From: Porphyromonadaceae bacterium CG2_30_38_12 | GTDB taxonomy: Bacteria; Bacteroidota; Bacteroidia; Bacteroidales; Paludibacteraceae | Direction: 5' to 3' | Length of the DNA: 49,426 nt | NCBI GenBank assembly: GCA_001873635.1 | Contig: MNZK01000106.1 | Coordinates: 1 to 49,426, forward strand | Shown here: positions 29,349 to 38,995 of the stretch, one piece after another | Numbering within the stretch: position 1 is the first letter of the stretch | Layout of the letters: the number at the start of each line of letters is the position of its first letter | Notes under the pieces: model-generated | What the model was told of the DNA's origin: nothing | The model's input: the letters and a program-made list of their open reading frames with translations, nothing else | Database searches by the model: none | Position numbers and translations under genes: made by a program

Positions 29349-31703
29349 ATGTCGAAAAATCTTGTCATAGTAGAATCACCAGCAAAAGCTAAAACGATAG
29401 AAAAATTTTTGGGTTCCGATTACCAAGTCATGTCAAGCTTCGGGCATATTCGCGATTTGGCTGAAAAAGGCATTGGCATTGACTTTGCAAATAATTACAA
29501 ACCAGAATATGTAGTTTCTACTGACAAGAAAAAAGTGGTGGCAGAACTAAAAAAAGCAACCAAGGGAGCTGAGGTAATTTGGTTAGCGTCCGATGAAGAC
29601 CGTGAGGGAGAAGCCATTGCATGGCATTTGTATGATGAATTAAAACTCAAAGATGACAATACTAAACGTATAGTATTTCACGAAATAACCAAAGATGCCA
29701 TACTAAATGCCATACAAAATCCACGCAAAATTGATTTGAATTTGGTGGATGCTCAGCAAGCTCGTCGCCTTTTGGATCGCATTGTTGGGTTTGAACTTTC
29801 GCCTGTATTGTGGCGTAAGATAAAGCCATCCTTATCAGCGGGGAGAGTGCAGTCGGTGGCTGTGCGGCTCATTGTGGAACGCGAACGCGAAGTTAATAAA
29901 TTTGAGGCAGAAAGTGCCTACAAGCTTAGCGCACTATTCAACACCACCGATATCAACGGTAAAGCCCTTGTTCTAAAAGCAGCCCTTCAGCAACGTTTTA
30001 CTGAAAAGAAAGATGCCCTTGCTTTTTTAGAATTGTGCAAAAAAGCTCAGTTTTCGGTAGCTGATATTGTAAAAAAGCCAACCAAAAAATCACCGGCACC
30101 ACCATTTACAACATCCACCTTGCAGCAAGAGGCAGCGCGCAAATTGGGTTTCTCGGTAGCTCAAACAATGATTGTTGCACAGCGCCTCTACGAAGCAGGA
30201 AACATAACCTACATGCGTACTGACTCAGTGAATTTATCAAGCTTAGCCATTGGCAATTCCAAAACTGAAATTATAGCTATGGCGGGCGAAAAATATGTAC
30301 ACACGCGCCAATTCAGTACAAATACCAAAGGAGCACAAGAAGCACACGAAGCTATCAGGCCAACCTACATGAACGTGCACACCATTGAAGCTACTTCGCA
30401 AGAGAAAAAACTCTATGAGCTGATATGGAAACGAACCATAGCATCGCAAATGGCTGATGCTGAGCTCGAAAAAACTCAAATCTTTATCTCAATATCAGGT
30501 TCTAAAAATCAATTTGTTGCCACCGGCGAAGTCATTGTTTTTGATGGTTTTCTGAAAGTTTACTTAGAATCTATCGACGATGAAGGTGATACTGAAAACG
30601 AAGGATTATTGCCTGTCTTGAAGAAGAATGAACCCTTGGAATATAGCGAAATTGATGCACAAGAACGGTTTACACAAAAGCCACCTCGTTACAGCGAAGC
30701 AAGTTTGGTACGTAGATTAGAAGAATTGGGCATTGGTCGTCCATCAACCTATGCGCCTACCATATCTACCATTCAGAATCGGAAATATGTTGAGAAAGGT
30801 GACCGCCCAGCCGATAAACGCGATTTCAATTTTATTAAACTCAAACACGACAAAATAACCGATACCATCAAGTCGGAAAATACAGGAGCCGAAAAATCTA
30901 AGTTATTTCCCACCGATATAGGAGGGGTAGTGAATGATTTTTTATTAGATTATTTCCCTGATATATTGAATTTTAATTTCACAGCCGATGTTGAAAAAGA
31001 ATTTGATAATATTGCCGAAGGTAAAATTGAATGGACAAAAGCCATTGATAAATTTTACAAAAAATTTCATCCCATTGTTGAAGACACCTTAAAAAATTCG
31101 GAACGACAGGTTGGTGAGCGCATTTTAGGCAACGACCCCGCCACCGGTCGTCAGCTTTCTGTGAAGATTGGAAAATTCGGTCCTCTTGCACAAATTGGCA
31201 CTTCCGAAGAGGAGGAAAAACCCGTTTTTGCATCGCTACAACGCAATCAGTCCATAGAAAGTATAACGCTCGAAGAGGCGTTGGAACTATTCAAACTACC
31301 CCGTCAGATTGGCGATTTTGAAGATAAAGTTATGACCGTGGCGGTGGGACGTTTTGGTCCATACATTAGGCACGACGGTTCGTTTTATTCCTTACCAAGC
31401 ACCGACGACCCCATGCAAGTAACCAACGAACGCGCCATCGAAATTATTGAGACCAAACGCGAGCTTGAAAAAAATCGATTAATCAGCTCGTTGGGCGAAA
31501 ACAATGAGATACAGGTACTTAACGGCAGGTTTGGTCCTTATTTTACCTGTAATAAAATAAATTATAAGATTCCGAAAACTGTAGAGGCGGCGTCGCTTAC
31601 TTTTGAGCAATGCCAAGAATTGATAGCTGCACAGCCCGATGCAGGTGTTAAGAAAAAAGGATTCACCCGCAAAGCCCCATCCAGCAATAAAACTAAAAAG
31701 TAA
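29349..31703 (+). CDS. topA: DNA topoisomerase I
   Basis: Relaxes negative supercoils (type IA). The 784-residue protein starts at MSKNLVIVESPAKAKTIEKF; an in-frame ATG at 29286 is rejected because family members begin with this Toprim strand. Toprim acidic motif DEDREGEAIAWH is at about 80-90 and the catalytic tyrosine in YMRTDS is Y288. The C terminus has topoisomerase repeat domains (GRFGPYIRHDG, GRFGPYFTC) and no cysteine zinc fingers, ending in a lysine-rich tail, as is usual in Bacteroidetes. Confidence 0.96.
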   Translation: MSKNLVIVESPAKAKTIEKFLGSDYQVMSSFGHIRDLAEKGIGIDFANNYKPEYVVSTDKKKVVAELKKATKGAEVIWLASDEDREGEAIAWHLYDELKLKDDNTKRIVFHEITKDAILNAIQNPRKIDLNLVDAQQARRLLDRIVGFELSPVLWRKIKPSLSAGRVQSVAVRLIVEREREVNKFEAESAYKLSALFNTTDINGKALVLKAALQQRFTEKKDALAFLELCKKAQFSVADIVKKPTKKSPAPPFTTSTLQQEAARKLGFSVAQTMIVAQRLYEAGNITYMRTDSVNLSSLAIGNSKTEIIAMAGEKYVHTRQFSTNTKGAQEAHEAIRPTYMNVHTIEATSQEKKLYELIWKRTIASQMADAELEKTQIFISISGSKNQFVATGEVIVFDGFLKVYLESIDDEGDTENEGLLPVLKKNEPLEYSEIDAQERFTQKPPRYSEASLVRRLEELGIGRPSTYAPTISTIQNRKYVEKGDRPADKRDFNFIKLKHDKITDTIKSENTGAEKSKLFPTDIGGVVNDFLLDYFPDILNFNFTADVEKEFDNIAEGKIEWTKAIDKFYKKFHPIVEDTLKNSERQVGERILGNDPATGRQLSVKIGKFGPLAQIGTSEEEEKPVFASLQRNQSIESITLEEALELFKLPRQIGDFEDKVMTVAVGRFGPYIRHDGSFYSLPSTDDPMQVTNERAIEIIETKRELEKNRLISSLGENNEIQVLNGRFGPYFTCNKINYKIPKTVEAASLTFEQCQELIAAQPDAGVKKKGFTRKAPSSNKTKK

Positions 31704-31728
31704 TACGTATTTAAGCTTCAATTTTAAA

Positions 31729-32484
31729 ATGAAAACAGCCTTTGTTACTGGAGTTACTTCCGGATTTGGAAAAGCATTTGCCCTGCGATTAGCAAAACTT
31801 GGATATCGATTGATTGTTACAGGGCGCAGAGCAGACCGTCTCGAAGCTTTGGCAGAACAAATTGTGCAGACTTACAACGTTGAAATACAAACACTTTGCT
31901 TTGACGTTCGCAATCAGATTGCTTGTCAAAAAGCTATCGAATCACTTCCTGATAAATTCAAATACATTGATTTATTAGTAAACAATGCCGGATTAGCTGC
32001 TGGTGCATCTCCCTTTCAGGAAAGTGATATGGACGATTACGAACGCATGATAGACACCAATGTGAAGGGATTACTTTATGTTACTAAATTAATTGTGCCT
32101 GGCATGATAGCGCGCAACAAAGGACAAATTGTAAATATCTCGTCTATTGCAGGCATCGAAGTGTATCCGAATGGAAGCGCCTATTGTGCCTCTAAACATG
32201 CTGTGAATGCCATAACCAAAGGATTGCGTATTGATTTGCTCAAACACAATATTCGCGTTGGTTCCATATCGCCAGGAATGGTGGAAACCGAATTTTCAAT
32301 TGTTCGCTACCATGGCGACCAAGACAAAGCCAAAGCGGTATATGCAGGCATTGTACCGCTGAATGCCGAAGACATTGCAGATGCACTCGAATTTATGGTA
32401 ACACGCCCCGAACATGTAAGTATCAACGACATACAAATAAACCCCTCGCAGCAAGCAAATACATACTTAGTGAACAGAATATAA
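31729..32484 (+). CDS. short-chain dehydrogenase (YdfG-like)
   Basis: A 251-residue classical SDR oxidoreductase. The cofactor motif TGVTSGFG is at 7-14, NNAG near 85, and the catalytic pair is Y152 and K156 (YCASK). An arginine-rich segment after strand 2 (TGRRADR) suggests NADP preference. It resembles YdfG, a 3-hydroxy-acid/serine dehydrogenase, but the substrate is not certain. The ATG at 31729 is chosen because the longer reading frame runs into topA; the gap to topA is 25 bases, so it is probably co-transcribed. Confidence 0.88.
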   Translation: MKTAFVTGVTSGFGKAFALRLAKLGYRLIVTGRRADRLEALAEQIVQTYNVEIQTLCFDVRNQIACQKAIESLPDKFKYIDLLVNNAGLAAGASPFQESDMDDYERMIDTNVKGLLYVTKLIVPGMIARNKGQIVNISSIAGIEVYPNGSAYCASKHAVNAITKGLRIDLLKHNIRVGSISPGMVETEFSIVRYHGDQDKAKAVYAGIVPLNAEDIADALEFMVTRPEHVSINDIQINPSQQANTYLVNRI

Positions 32485-32547
32485 CACGAAATAACTACTC
32501 CAAGTATAATTCTACCTAAAAAAGACAAATAATTAAAAAAAATAGCT

Positions 32548-32555
32548 TATTTTTG
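32548..32555 (+). promoter_or_regulatory. promoter of the DUF349-pulA operon
   Basis: TATTTTTG (TAnnTTTG), about 75 bases upstream of the DUF349 gene. Confidence 0.55.
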
Positions 32556-32629
32556 TCAGCATAAAAAGAATAAACTGTTTTGGAGGTAATGAATGAAAGT
32601 ACCCCTGTTTTTGTAAATAACTAAAATAA

Positions 32630-34525
32630 ATGACTGAAATGAGCTCACTTGAAAACAAGGAAAATGAAAACTTAGCCCAAGAACCCACACCAATACAGGC
32701 TATTGATACAAACGCACAAACAACCACAGCTACTACGGTAGAAAACGAAACAGCCATCGTTGTAGAAGAGCCAAAGGTTACTACTATTGAACAGACGATA
32801 GCAGTTGAACCCATCAAAGCTGATTTGGCACAAAAAACCAAACAAGAGCTTGTGGAAATGCTGTCCGAAACAATAACAGGGAAAGTAGAAGAGGTGAAAG
32901 AAACGGTGGAGCTCATCAAGCAATTATTTTACAAAAAACAAAAAATAGAAATCGAAGAGCAGAAAAAACTTTTCTTAGAAGCTGGTGGCGAAGAACTTGA
33001 CTTTAAAGCCACAAAAGACACTTCCGAAGAGCAATTAAAAGCCTTACTTAACGAATTTCGCATTTGTAAGGCGGCTCATACCGCTGCAATTGAGCAACAA
33101 AAAGAAGCTAACTTGCTGCAAAAACAGCACATTTTAGAACAAATGAAAATGCTTGTTGAAAGCAACGATGATGTTTCGGGGCATATCAACGAATTCAAAT
33201 CGCTACAACAAAAATGGAAATCTATTGGTGTAGTTCCAGCAAGCGCTACTACTTCACTTTGGAAAACATACAATGTTTTTCAAGAAAAATTTTGGGATTT
33301 AATTAAAATAAATAATGAATTTCGCGAATACGACTTCAAAAAAAACTTAGAAGCAAAAACAGCTATTTGTTTAGCTGCCGAACGTTTGGTGGAAGTAACT
33401 GATGTGGTTTCTGCATTTCAACAGCTACAAAAGTTTCACGAAGAATGGCATGAATTAGGACCTGTATCGCGCGAAAACCGCGATGCTATTTGGAATCGGT
33501 TCAAAGATGCATCGGCAGCCGTTAATAAAATGCATCAATCTCACTTTGATGCCATACGCAAAATAGAAGAAGAAAACCAAGCATTGAAAGAAGCCCTTTG
33601 CAGCAAGATGGAGGCATTTGACTTTTCAGAAATTAAAACTTACAAAGCTTGGGACGATGCCACACAAACTATACTTAGCTGGCAGGAAGAGTGGCGAACC
33701 TTGGGTTTTGCTCCACGCAACGTAAATCAAAAACTATTTGAAAGATATCGCAAAGCCTGTGACGCGATTTTTATGGCTAAAAATGAGTTCTACAAAGCTT
33801 CAAAACTGATTCTTAATCAGAATTATGACAAAAAGAAAGCCTTGTGCGAACAAGCAGAAGCTATAAAAGATAGCACAGATTGGAAAGAAGGAACAGACAA
33901 ACTCATACAACTTCAAAAAGAATGGAAAAATGTAGGACCTTTGGCAAAACGTGTGTCAGATGATTTGTGGAAACGTTTTATTACCGCTTGCGATTACTTT
34001 TTTGAACAAAAAGCTAAAAACGTATCGAGTCAAAAATCGGAAGAAACAGCTAATTTACTGAAGAAGAAAGAATTAATTGAAAAAATCAGTAACATTAACA
34101 GTAAAAACTCATCCGAATCGTTGGTAACATTGCGAAGTTTAATGGCAACATGGAATACGATAGGTCATGTTCCGTTTAAAGAAAAGGATAAAATATACAA
34201 AGAATTTAGAGTCGAGGTTGACAAAAAATTTGAAGAGTTGAACATTGATGCAACGCAACGAAAATTAAACAATTTCAAAAGCAACCTGAAAGATATAGCG
34301 TCTAAAGGCGACGAAAAAATTTATCGCGAACGCGAAAAATTAACTCGTGCCTACGAGCATTTGAAAACAGAAATTGCAACATACGAAAATAATATTGGCT
34401 TTTTCAGCGCATCGTCGAAAAAAGGAGGTAGTTTAATCCTTGACATGGAACGCAAAATTCAATCGTTAAAAGACGAGTGTCAATTGATTGAAGATAAAAT
34501 AAAATTGGTGGACAGCAACCTTTAA
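32630..34525 (+). CDS. DUF349 repeat protein
   Basis: A 631-residue, strongly charged, mostly helical protein. After an acidic low-complexity N terminus (about 1-70, rich in Thr, Glu and Val) it carries several DUF349 repeats, visible as recurring patterns such as LQKFHEEWHELGPVSRENRD, WQEEWRTLGFAPRN and LQKEWKNVGPLAKRV. No enzyme motif or signal peptide is present. DUF349 proteins are common in Bacteroidetes and of unknown function; a scaffold or nucleic-acid role is speculation. An ATG three codons downstream is an equally possible start. Confidence 0.82.
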   Translation: MTEMSSLENKENENLAQEPTPIQAIDTNAQTTTATTVENETAIVVEEPKVTTIEQTIAVEPIKADLAQKTKQELVEMLSETITGKVEEVKETVELIKQLFYKKQKIEIEEQKKLFLEAGGEELDFKATKDTSEEQLKALLNEFRICKAAHTAAIEQQKEANLLQKQHILEQMKMLVESNDDVSGHINEFKSLQQKWKSIGVVPASATTSLWKTYNVFQEKFWDLIKINNEFREYDFKKNLEAKTAICLAAERLVEVTDVVSAFQQLQKFHEEWHELGPVSRENRDAIWNRFKDASAAVNKMHQSHFDAIRKIEEENQALKEALCSKMEAFDFSEIKTYKAWDDATQTILSWQEEWRTLGFAPRNVNQKLFERYRKACDAIFMAKNEFYKASKLILNQNYDKKKALCEQAEAIKDSTDWKEGTDKLIQLQKEWKNVGPLAKRVSDDLWKRFITACDYFFEQKAKNVSSQKSEETANLLKKKELIEKISNINSKNSSESLVTLRSLMATWNTIGHVPFKEKDKIYKEFRVEVDKKFEELNIDATQRKLNNFKSNLKDIASKGDEKIYREREKLTRAYEHLKTEIATYENNIGFFSASSKKGGSLILDMERKIQSLKDECQLIEDKIKLVDSNL

Positions 34526-34537
34526 ATTTACACAATC

Positions 34538-36535
34538 ATGAAATTTAAAATCGTGAATATGTTATTTATAATAGCATTTTTCTGCTCATGCCACCAGAAA
34601 GTTTCGTATGCTACCTTCGACGATTATCCGGTGTACGAAGGGGACGATTTGGAATTGATTTACACGCCTGAAAGCTCGCAATTTAGAATTTGGGCACCAA
34701 CGGCATCGGAGGTTAAATTACTACTTTACGACAACGATTCGGAAGGTTCAGCTTACCAAATTGTATCCATGAAAAGTTCGACGAATGGCACATGGATCAA
34801 AAAGATTTCGGAAAATATGAACGGAAAATTTTATACTTTTCAGGTGAAGATAGCCGACAAATGGTTGGATGAAACACCTGGAATGTGGGTAAAAGCTACG
34901 GGTATTAATGGCAAGCGAGCTGCCATCATCGACATGTCCACCACAAACCCAGAGGGATGGGACAATGACAAACGACCAGCACAAGCTAATTTTAGCGATA
35001 TAACTTTGTACGAGGTTCATGTGCGTGATTTTTCTATGTCGCCCACTTCGGGCATGAAAAACAAGGGCAAATTTTTGGCTTTTACTGAAACAGGCACAAA
35101 AAACACAGCTGACGAATCGACTGGCATCGACCATTTGAAGGCTTTAGGCATATCACACATTCATTTGCTTCCGGCATTTGATTTTGCTTCTGTGGACGAA
35201 ACCAAGCCAAGCGAAAATAAATACAACTGGGGTTATGACCCACAAAATTACAATGTTCCCGAAGGAAGTTATTCCACCAATCCCCACGACCCCACCTGCC
35301 GCATTCGCGAATTTAAAATGATGGTGCAAGCCTTGCACCGTTCCGACATACGCTTAGTGATGGATGTTGTTTACAACCATACCTCGGCAGGCGAAAAATC
35401 GAATTTAAATCTCTTGGTGCCTGGGTATTTTTACCGTCAGAATGCCGACAGCACTTGGTCTAATGCCTCGGGCTGCGGCAACGAAACTGCCTCCGAACGC
35501 GCCATGATGCGTAAATTTATAGTGGAATCGGTTGTTTATTGGGCAACCGAATATCATGTGGATGGCTTCCGGTTCGATTTGATGGGTATTCACGATATTG
35601 TAACCATGAATGCAGTACGTGAAGCGTTAGACAAAGTTGATCCGTCCATCGTGCTCTACGGCGAAGGTTGGACAGCGGCAGCATCGCCACTATCCGAAGA
35701 AAAACGGGCGATAAAGAAAAATGCTTCGCAACTTAAGTGGATTGCTGTTTTTAGCGATGATCTTCGCGACGCACTGAAAGGTAGTTGGATGCATGCAGAA
35801 ATTCCTGGATTTGTATCGGGGACAGATAGCTTAGAAGAAAGTGTCAAATTTGGTATTGTAGGAGGCATTCAACATGATTCGATTGATTATACAAAGCCAA
35901 TTTACTCCAAAGCACCTTATGTGAAATTTCCTACTCAAACAATTAACTATGTTTCGTGCCACGATGACCTTTGCTTAGTAGATAAGCTCACGGAATCAAA
36001 ACCCGCCGGAACAACTGATGAGGAGTTGATACGTTTCAACAAATTGGCTCAAACCATTGTATTTACATCGCAAGGCATACCATTTATTTACGCCGGTGAG
36101 GAGCTATACAGAACTAAAAAAGGTATTCACAATACCTATCAGTCGCCCGACTCCATTAATCAAATAAATTGGAATCTCAAAACTACTCACGGTGATGTTT
36201 TCGCCTATTATCAAGGCTTGATAGCCTTGCGCAAAGCGCATCCGGCATTTCGAATTACCAACCCTGAGCTCATACAAAAACATCTTCGATTTATCAACAC
36301 AAAAGTTCCTAATCTGATAGCCTATACGCTTTCCGACCACGTGAATGGTGAAAAATGGAAAGATATTTTAGTACTATTAAATGGAAATAGGAAAGCAGTT
36401 TCCATGACTTTACCCGAAGGTGCATGGAACGTAATATGCCACGATGGAAAAATAGATGTGAATGGTATTACGCCAATAAAATCAAGCCAATTTAGTGTGG
36501 CAGCCTCATCGGCAAGTATATTATACATCAATTAA
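34538..36535 (+). CDS. pulA: type I pullulanase, probable lipoprotein
   Basis: Debranching enzyme cutting alpha-1,6 links in pullulan, glycogen or starch. The 665-residue protein has a short hydrophobic N terminus with cysteines at 16 and 18 (FFCSC), fitting a lipoprotein signal. A CBM48-type domain (about 45-140) precedes the GH13 barrel, with the pullulanase motif YNWGYDPQNYN-type segment, VVYNHT, the nucleophile in DGFRFDLMG (about D347), the acid in YGEGW (about E375) and VSCHDD. It follows the DUF349 gene by 12 bases. No susC/susD genes accompany it. Confidence 0.9.
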   Translation: MKFKIVNMLFIIAFFCSCHQKVSYATFDDYPVYEGDDLELIYTPESSQFRIWAPTASEVKLLLYDNDSEGSAYQIVSMKSSTNGTWIKKISENMNGKFYTFQVKIADKWLDETPGMWVKATGINGKRAAIIDMSTTNPEGWDNDKRPAQANFSDITLYEVHVRDFSMSPTSGMKNKGKFLAFTETGTKNTADESTGIDHLKALGISHIHLLPAFDFASVDETKPSENKYNWGYDPQNYNVPEGSYSTNPHDPTCRIREFKMMVQALHRSDIRLVMDVVYNHTSAGEKSNLNLLVPGYFYRQNADSTWSNASGCGNETASERAMMRKFIVESVVYWATEYHVDGFRFDLMGIHDIVTMNAVREALDKVDPSIVLYGEGWTAAASPLSEEKRAIKKNASQLKWIAVFSDDLRDALKGSWMHAEIPGFVSGTDSLEESVKFGIVGGIQHDSIDYTKPIYSKAPYVKFPTQTINYVSCHDDLCLVDKLTESKPAGTTDEELIRFNKLAQTIVFTSQGIPFIYAGEELYRTKKGIHNTYQSPDSINQINWNLKTTHGDVFAYYQGLIALRKAHPAFRITNPELIQKHLRFINTKVPNLIAYTLSDHVNGEKWKDILVLLNGNRKAVSMTLPEGAWNVICHDGKIDVNGITPIKSSQFSVAASSASILYIN

Positions 36536-36549
36536 AATTGCTTTCAAAT

Positions 36550-38064
36550 ATGCTTCGTAAAATTCGCATTGGTGTTTCGCTTACTATCACCCTATTACTT
36601 ACATTTTATATCATTGATTTTGCTGGTCTTGCACCTTCTAAATTCGCCTATTTAGCAAAAATTCAACTTGTTCCGGCACTGCTTGCGCTACAAGGCTTTA
36701 TACTGATTGGCTTGTTCTTGCTCACGTTTATTTTCGGTCGTGTATATTGCTCATCCATATGCCCATTAGGCGTTTATCAAGATATTGTAACGTGGTTTTC
36801 GCATCAAGTAAATCCAAAAAAACGCTATCGTTATCGAAAAGCACTTACCGCCTTACGCTGGTCGGTGGTGGTGCTTGTGCTCGTTTCATTTCTGGGTGGA
36901 TTTACTTTTCTGCTTGGATTATTAGACCCATACAGTGCCTTTGCTCGTATGGGAACCAATCTGATGAAACCTGCTTACATGGCAGGGAACAACCTTTTGA
37001 CGACCATATTCACGCATTTCGATAATCATACATTTTATAAAGTTAGCGTTTATTTACTCAGCATTTTTTCGACAGTTGTAGCCTTGATAACCTTAGCGGT
37101 GGTTGGCTATTTAGCGTGGAGCAATGGACGTATTTATTGCAATTCGATTTGCCCCGTTGGCACAGGCTTAGGCGCCATTAGCAATTTTGCCTTGTTCAAG
37201 ATTCGAATTAATGAAAGCTCGTGTAATTCCTGCGGCACGTGTGGACGAAAATGTAAAGCTTCATGTATCGACACTAAAAATCATCTGGTTGATTACACCC
37301 GCTGCATTGCCTGTTTCGATTGCTTGGACGTATGTTCTCAATCGGCAATAAGCTATTCTTTTTCAGCAAAAATACCACGAAAAAATCGCAAAAAAGTTAC
37401 CAATGCTTCGCGTAGGCGTTTCATGATGGCATTAGGGGTAACGAGTGTCGCAGCCACAAAATTAGCAGCCAATAAGGGTCTAATTCATAAAAATCTGATT
37501 CCAACAGTTCGCAAATCACCCATCTCGCCTCCGGGTTCGTTGAGCATTGCGCACTTAATGGACAAATGTACCTCCTGTCATTTGTGCATTTCAAAATGTC
37601 CGGGAAGCATCATAAAACCGGCTTTTTTGGAATATGGTTTTGGCGGCATGATGCAACCAACCCTTAGTTTTGAGAATGATTTCTGCAATTACGATTGCAC
37701 CATCTGCTCCGATGTTTGTCCCAGTGGCGCATTGCTGCCACTCACGTTAGAGCAAAAACATACCAATAAAATGGGAAATGTCCATTTTGTATTAGAAAAC
37801 TGTATTGTGTTTACCGATGGCACTGATTGTGGCGCTTGTTCGGAGCATTGTCCCACGCAAGCAGTTAGTATGATTGATTATAAAAATGACTTAACCATAC
37901 CAAAAACAGATTCGTCGATATGCGTTGGCTGCGGTGGCTGCGAATACATCTGCCCTGCCAGCCCCAACAAAGCCATTTTTGTAGAAGGCATTGATAGGCA
38001 CAAATTAATTGTACTCAAAAAAGAGGAAGTAGAAAAAGTAGCCATTGATGATTTCGGTTTCTAA
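36550..38064 (+). CDS. NapH/NapG-like membrane polyferredoxin fusion
   Basis: A 504-residue iron-sulfur membrane protein. The first half is NapH/RdxA-like: membrane helices with cysteine motifs CSSICPLG (about 67-74) and CNSICPVG (about 197-204), then a ferredoxin segment (CNSCGTCGRKC at about 224-234 and CIACFDCLDVC). A twin-arginine-like motif SRRRFMMALG (about 286-295) and hydrophobic stretch follow, then a NapG-like part with four more cysteine clusters (about 340, 378, 427 and 458). It should carry electrons from quinol across the membrane; the acceptor is unknown. The ATG at 36550 is preferred over a TTG at 36538. Confidence 0.82.
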   Translation: MLRKIRIGVSLTITLLLTFYIIDFAGLAPSKFAYLAKIQLVPALLALQGFILIGLFLLTFIFGRVYCSSICPLGVYQDIVTWFSHQVNPKKRYRYRKALTALRWSVVVLVLVSFLGGFTFLLGLLDPYSAFARMGTNLMKPAYMAGNNLLTTIFTHFDNHTFYKVSVYLLSIFSTVVALITLAVVGYLAWSNGRIYCNSICPVGTGLGAISNFALFKIRINESSCNSCGTCGRKCKASCIDTKNHLVDYTRCIACFDCLDVCSQSAISYSFSAKIPRKNRKKVTNASRRRFMMALGVTSVAATKLAANKGLIHKNLIPTVRKSPISPPGSLSIAHLMDKCTSCHLCISKCPGSIIKPAFLEYGFGGMMQPTLSFENDFCNYDCTICSDVCPSGALLPLTLEQKHTNKMGNVHFVLENCIVFTDGTDCGACSEHCPTQAVSMIDYKNDLTIPKTDSSICVGCGGCEYICPASPNKAIFVEGIDRHKLIVLKKEEVEKVAIDDFGF

Positions 38065-38091
38065 CTATCTATAATTCCTTGCCACACCTGC

Positions 38092-38625
38092 ATGCAAAAA
38101 CTTAAAATACAGGAAATGAACCGGATAAGTCCGGAAGCATTTAAAACCACACCCAAAATACCACTCATTGTGGTGCTTGATAATGTTCGCAGTTTGCACA
38201 ATGTAGGTTCAATTTTTCGCACCAGCGATGCTATGCTCGTCGAATCCGTCTATCTATGCGGCATAACAAGCACCCCACCCCATGCCGAAATTCACAAAAC
38301 GGCACTTGGAGCAGAAAATACTGTTGCATGGCAATATTTCGCCGAAACGCAACATGCTGTGGATAAGCTTCATGCCGATGGCTTCACAATTTTTGCTATC
38401 GAGCAAGCGCATGGAAGCACTTTGTTGATGGATTTGAAACTCGAAAAAACGAAGAAATATGCTGTGGTTTTAGGCAATGAAGTGAAAGGCGTGCAGCAAT
38501 CGGTGGTAGATAGCTGCGATGGCTGCATTGAAATACCGCAATATGGCACCAAACATTCCTTAAACGTGAGTGTAACGGGTGGTATTATCCTGTGGGATTT
38601 TTTCAGATTATTAAAATTGAAATAA
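38092..38625 (+). CDS. SpoU/TrmH-family RNA 2'-O-methyltransferase
   Basis: A 177-residue SPOUT methyltransferase with a deep-knot SAM site. Motif 1 reads VLDNVRSLHNVGSIFRTSDA (about 26-45), motif 2 VVLGNEVKGV, and motif 3 IPQYGTKHSLNVSVTGGIILWD near the C terminus. There is no N-terminal substrate-binding domain, so it is a minimal form like TrmH/TrmL. Target RNA (tRNA or rRNA) cannot be told from sequence. It is 27 bases after the polyferredoxin gene. Confidence 0.9.
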   Translation: MQKLKIQEMNRISPEAFKTTPKIPLIVVLDNVRSLHNVGSIFRTSDAMLVESVYLCGITSTPPHAEIHKTALGAENTVAWQYFAETQHAVDKLHADGFTIFAIEQAHGSTLLMDLKLEKTKKYAVVLGNEVKGVQQSVVDSCDGCIEIPQYGTKHSLNVSVTGGIILWDFFRLLKLK

Positions 38626-38636
38626 GAAAAAAGATT

Positions 38637-38975
38637 ATGGCTGATTGGAAAAATACCTTAGAATCATTGAAAAACAAATTGCCTGCAGGCATTGAAATTC
38701 AAGAAGTAAAAAAAGAAACAACAGCAAAGTTTTTGCAGAAAGAGCCTCTTCGGGTTGAGTTAGATAAGCGAAATGGAAAACCAGCCACATTAATTACACA
38801 ATTTGAAGGCACTGATGAAGCGCTGAAGGATTTAGCCAAAACCTTACGCGTAAAATGCGGAGCCGGAGGTTCGTCGCGCGATGGAGAAATTCTTATACAA
38901 GGCGATTTTCGTTTAAAAATTGCAACTTATTTGTTAGAAACTGGCTACAAAGTAAAAAAAATAAATTTCAAATAA
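38637..38975 (+). CDS. SUI1/eIF1-family translation factor (YciH-like)
   Basis: A 112-residue protein with a short N-terminal tail and a SUI1 domain (about 35-112): LRVELDKRNGKPATLI, then LAKTLRVKCGAGGSSRDGEI and ILIQGDF. Homologues in bacteria (YciH) are proposed to discriminate start codons or respond to stress, by analogy with eukaryotic eIF1. The ATG at 38637 gives the standard length. It is the last gene of the plus-strand run, 11 bases after the methyltransferase gene. Confidence 0.9.
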   Translation: MADWKNTLESLKNKLPAGIEIQEVKKETTAKFLQKEPLRVELDKRNGKPATLITQFEGTDEALKDLAKTLRVKCGAGGSSRDGEILIQGDFRLKIATYLLETGYKVKKINFK

Positions 38976-38995
38976 GTAATTGCAAGCGTATTTGT

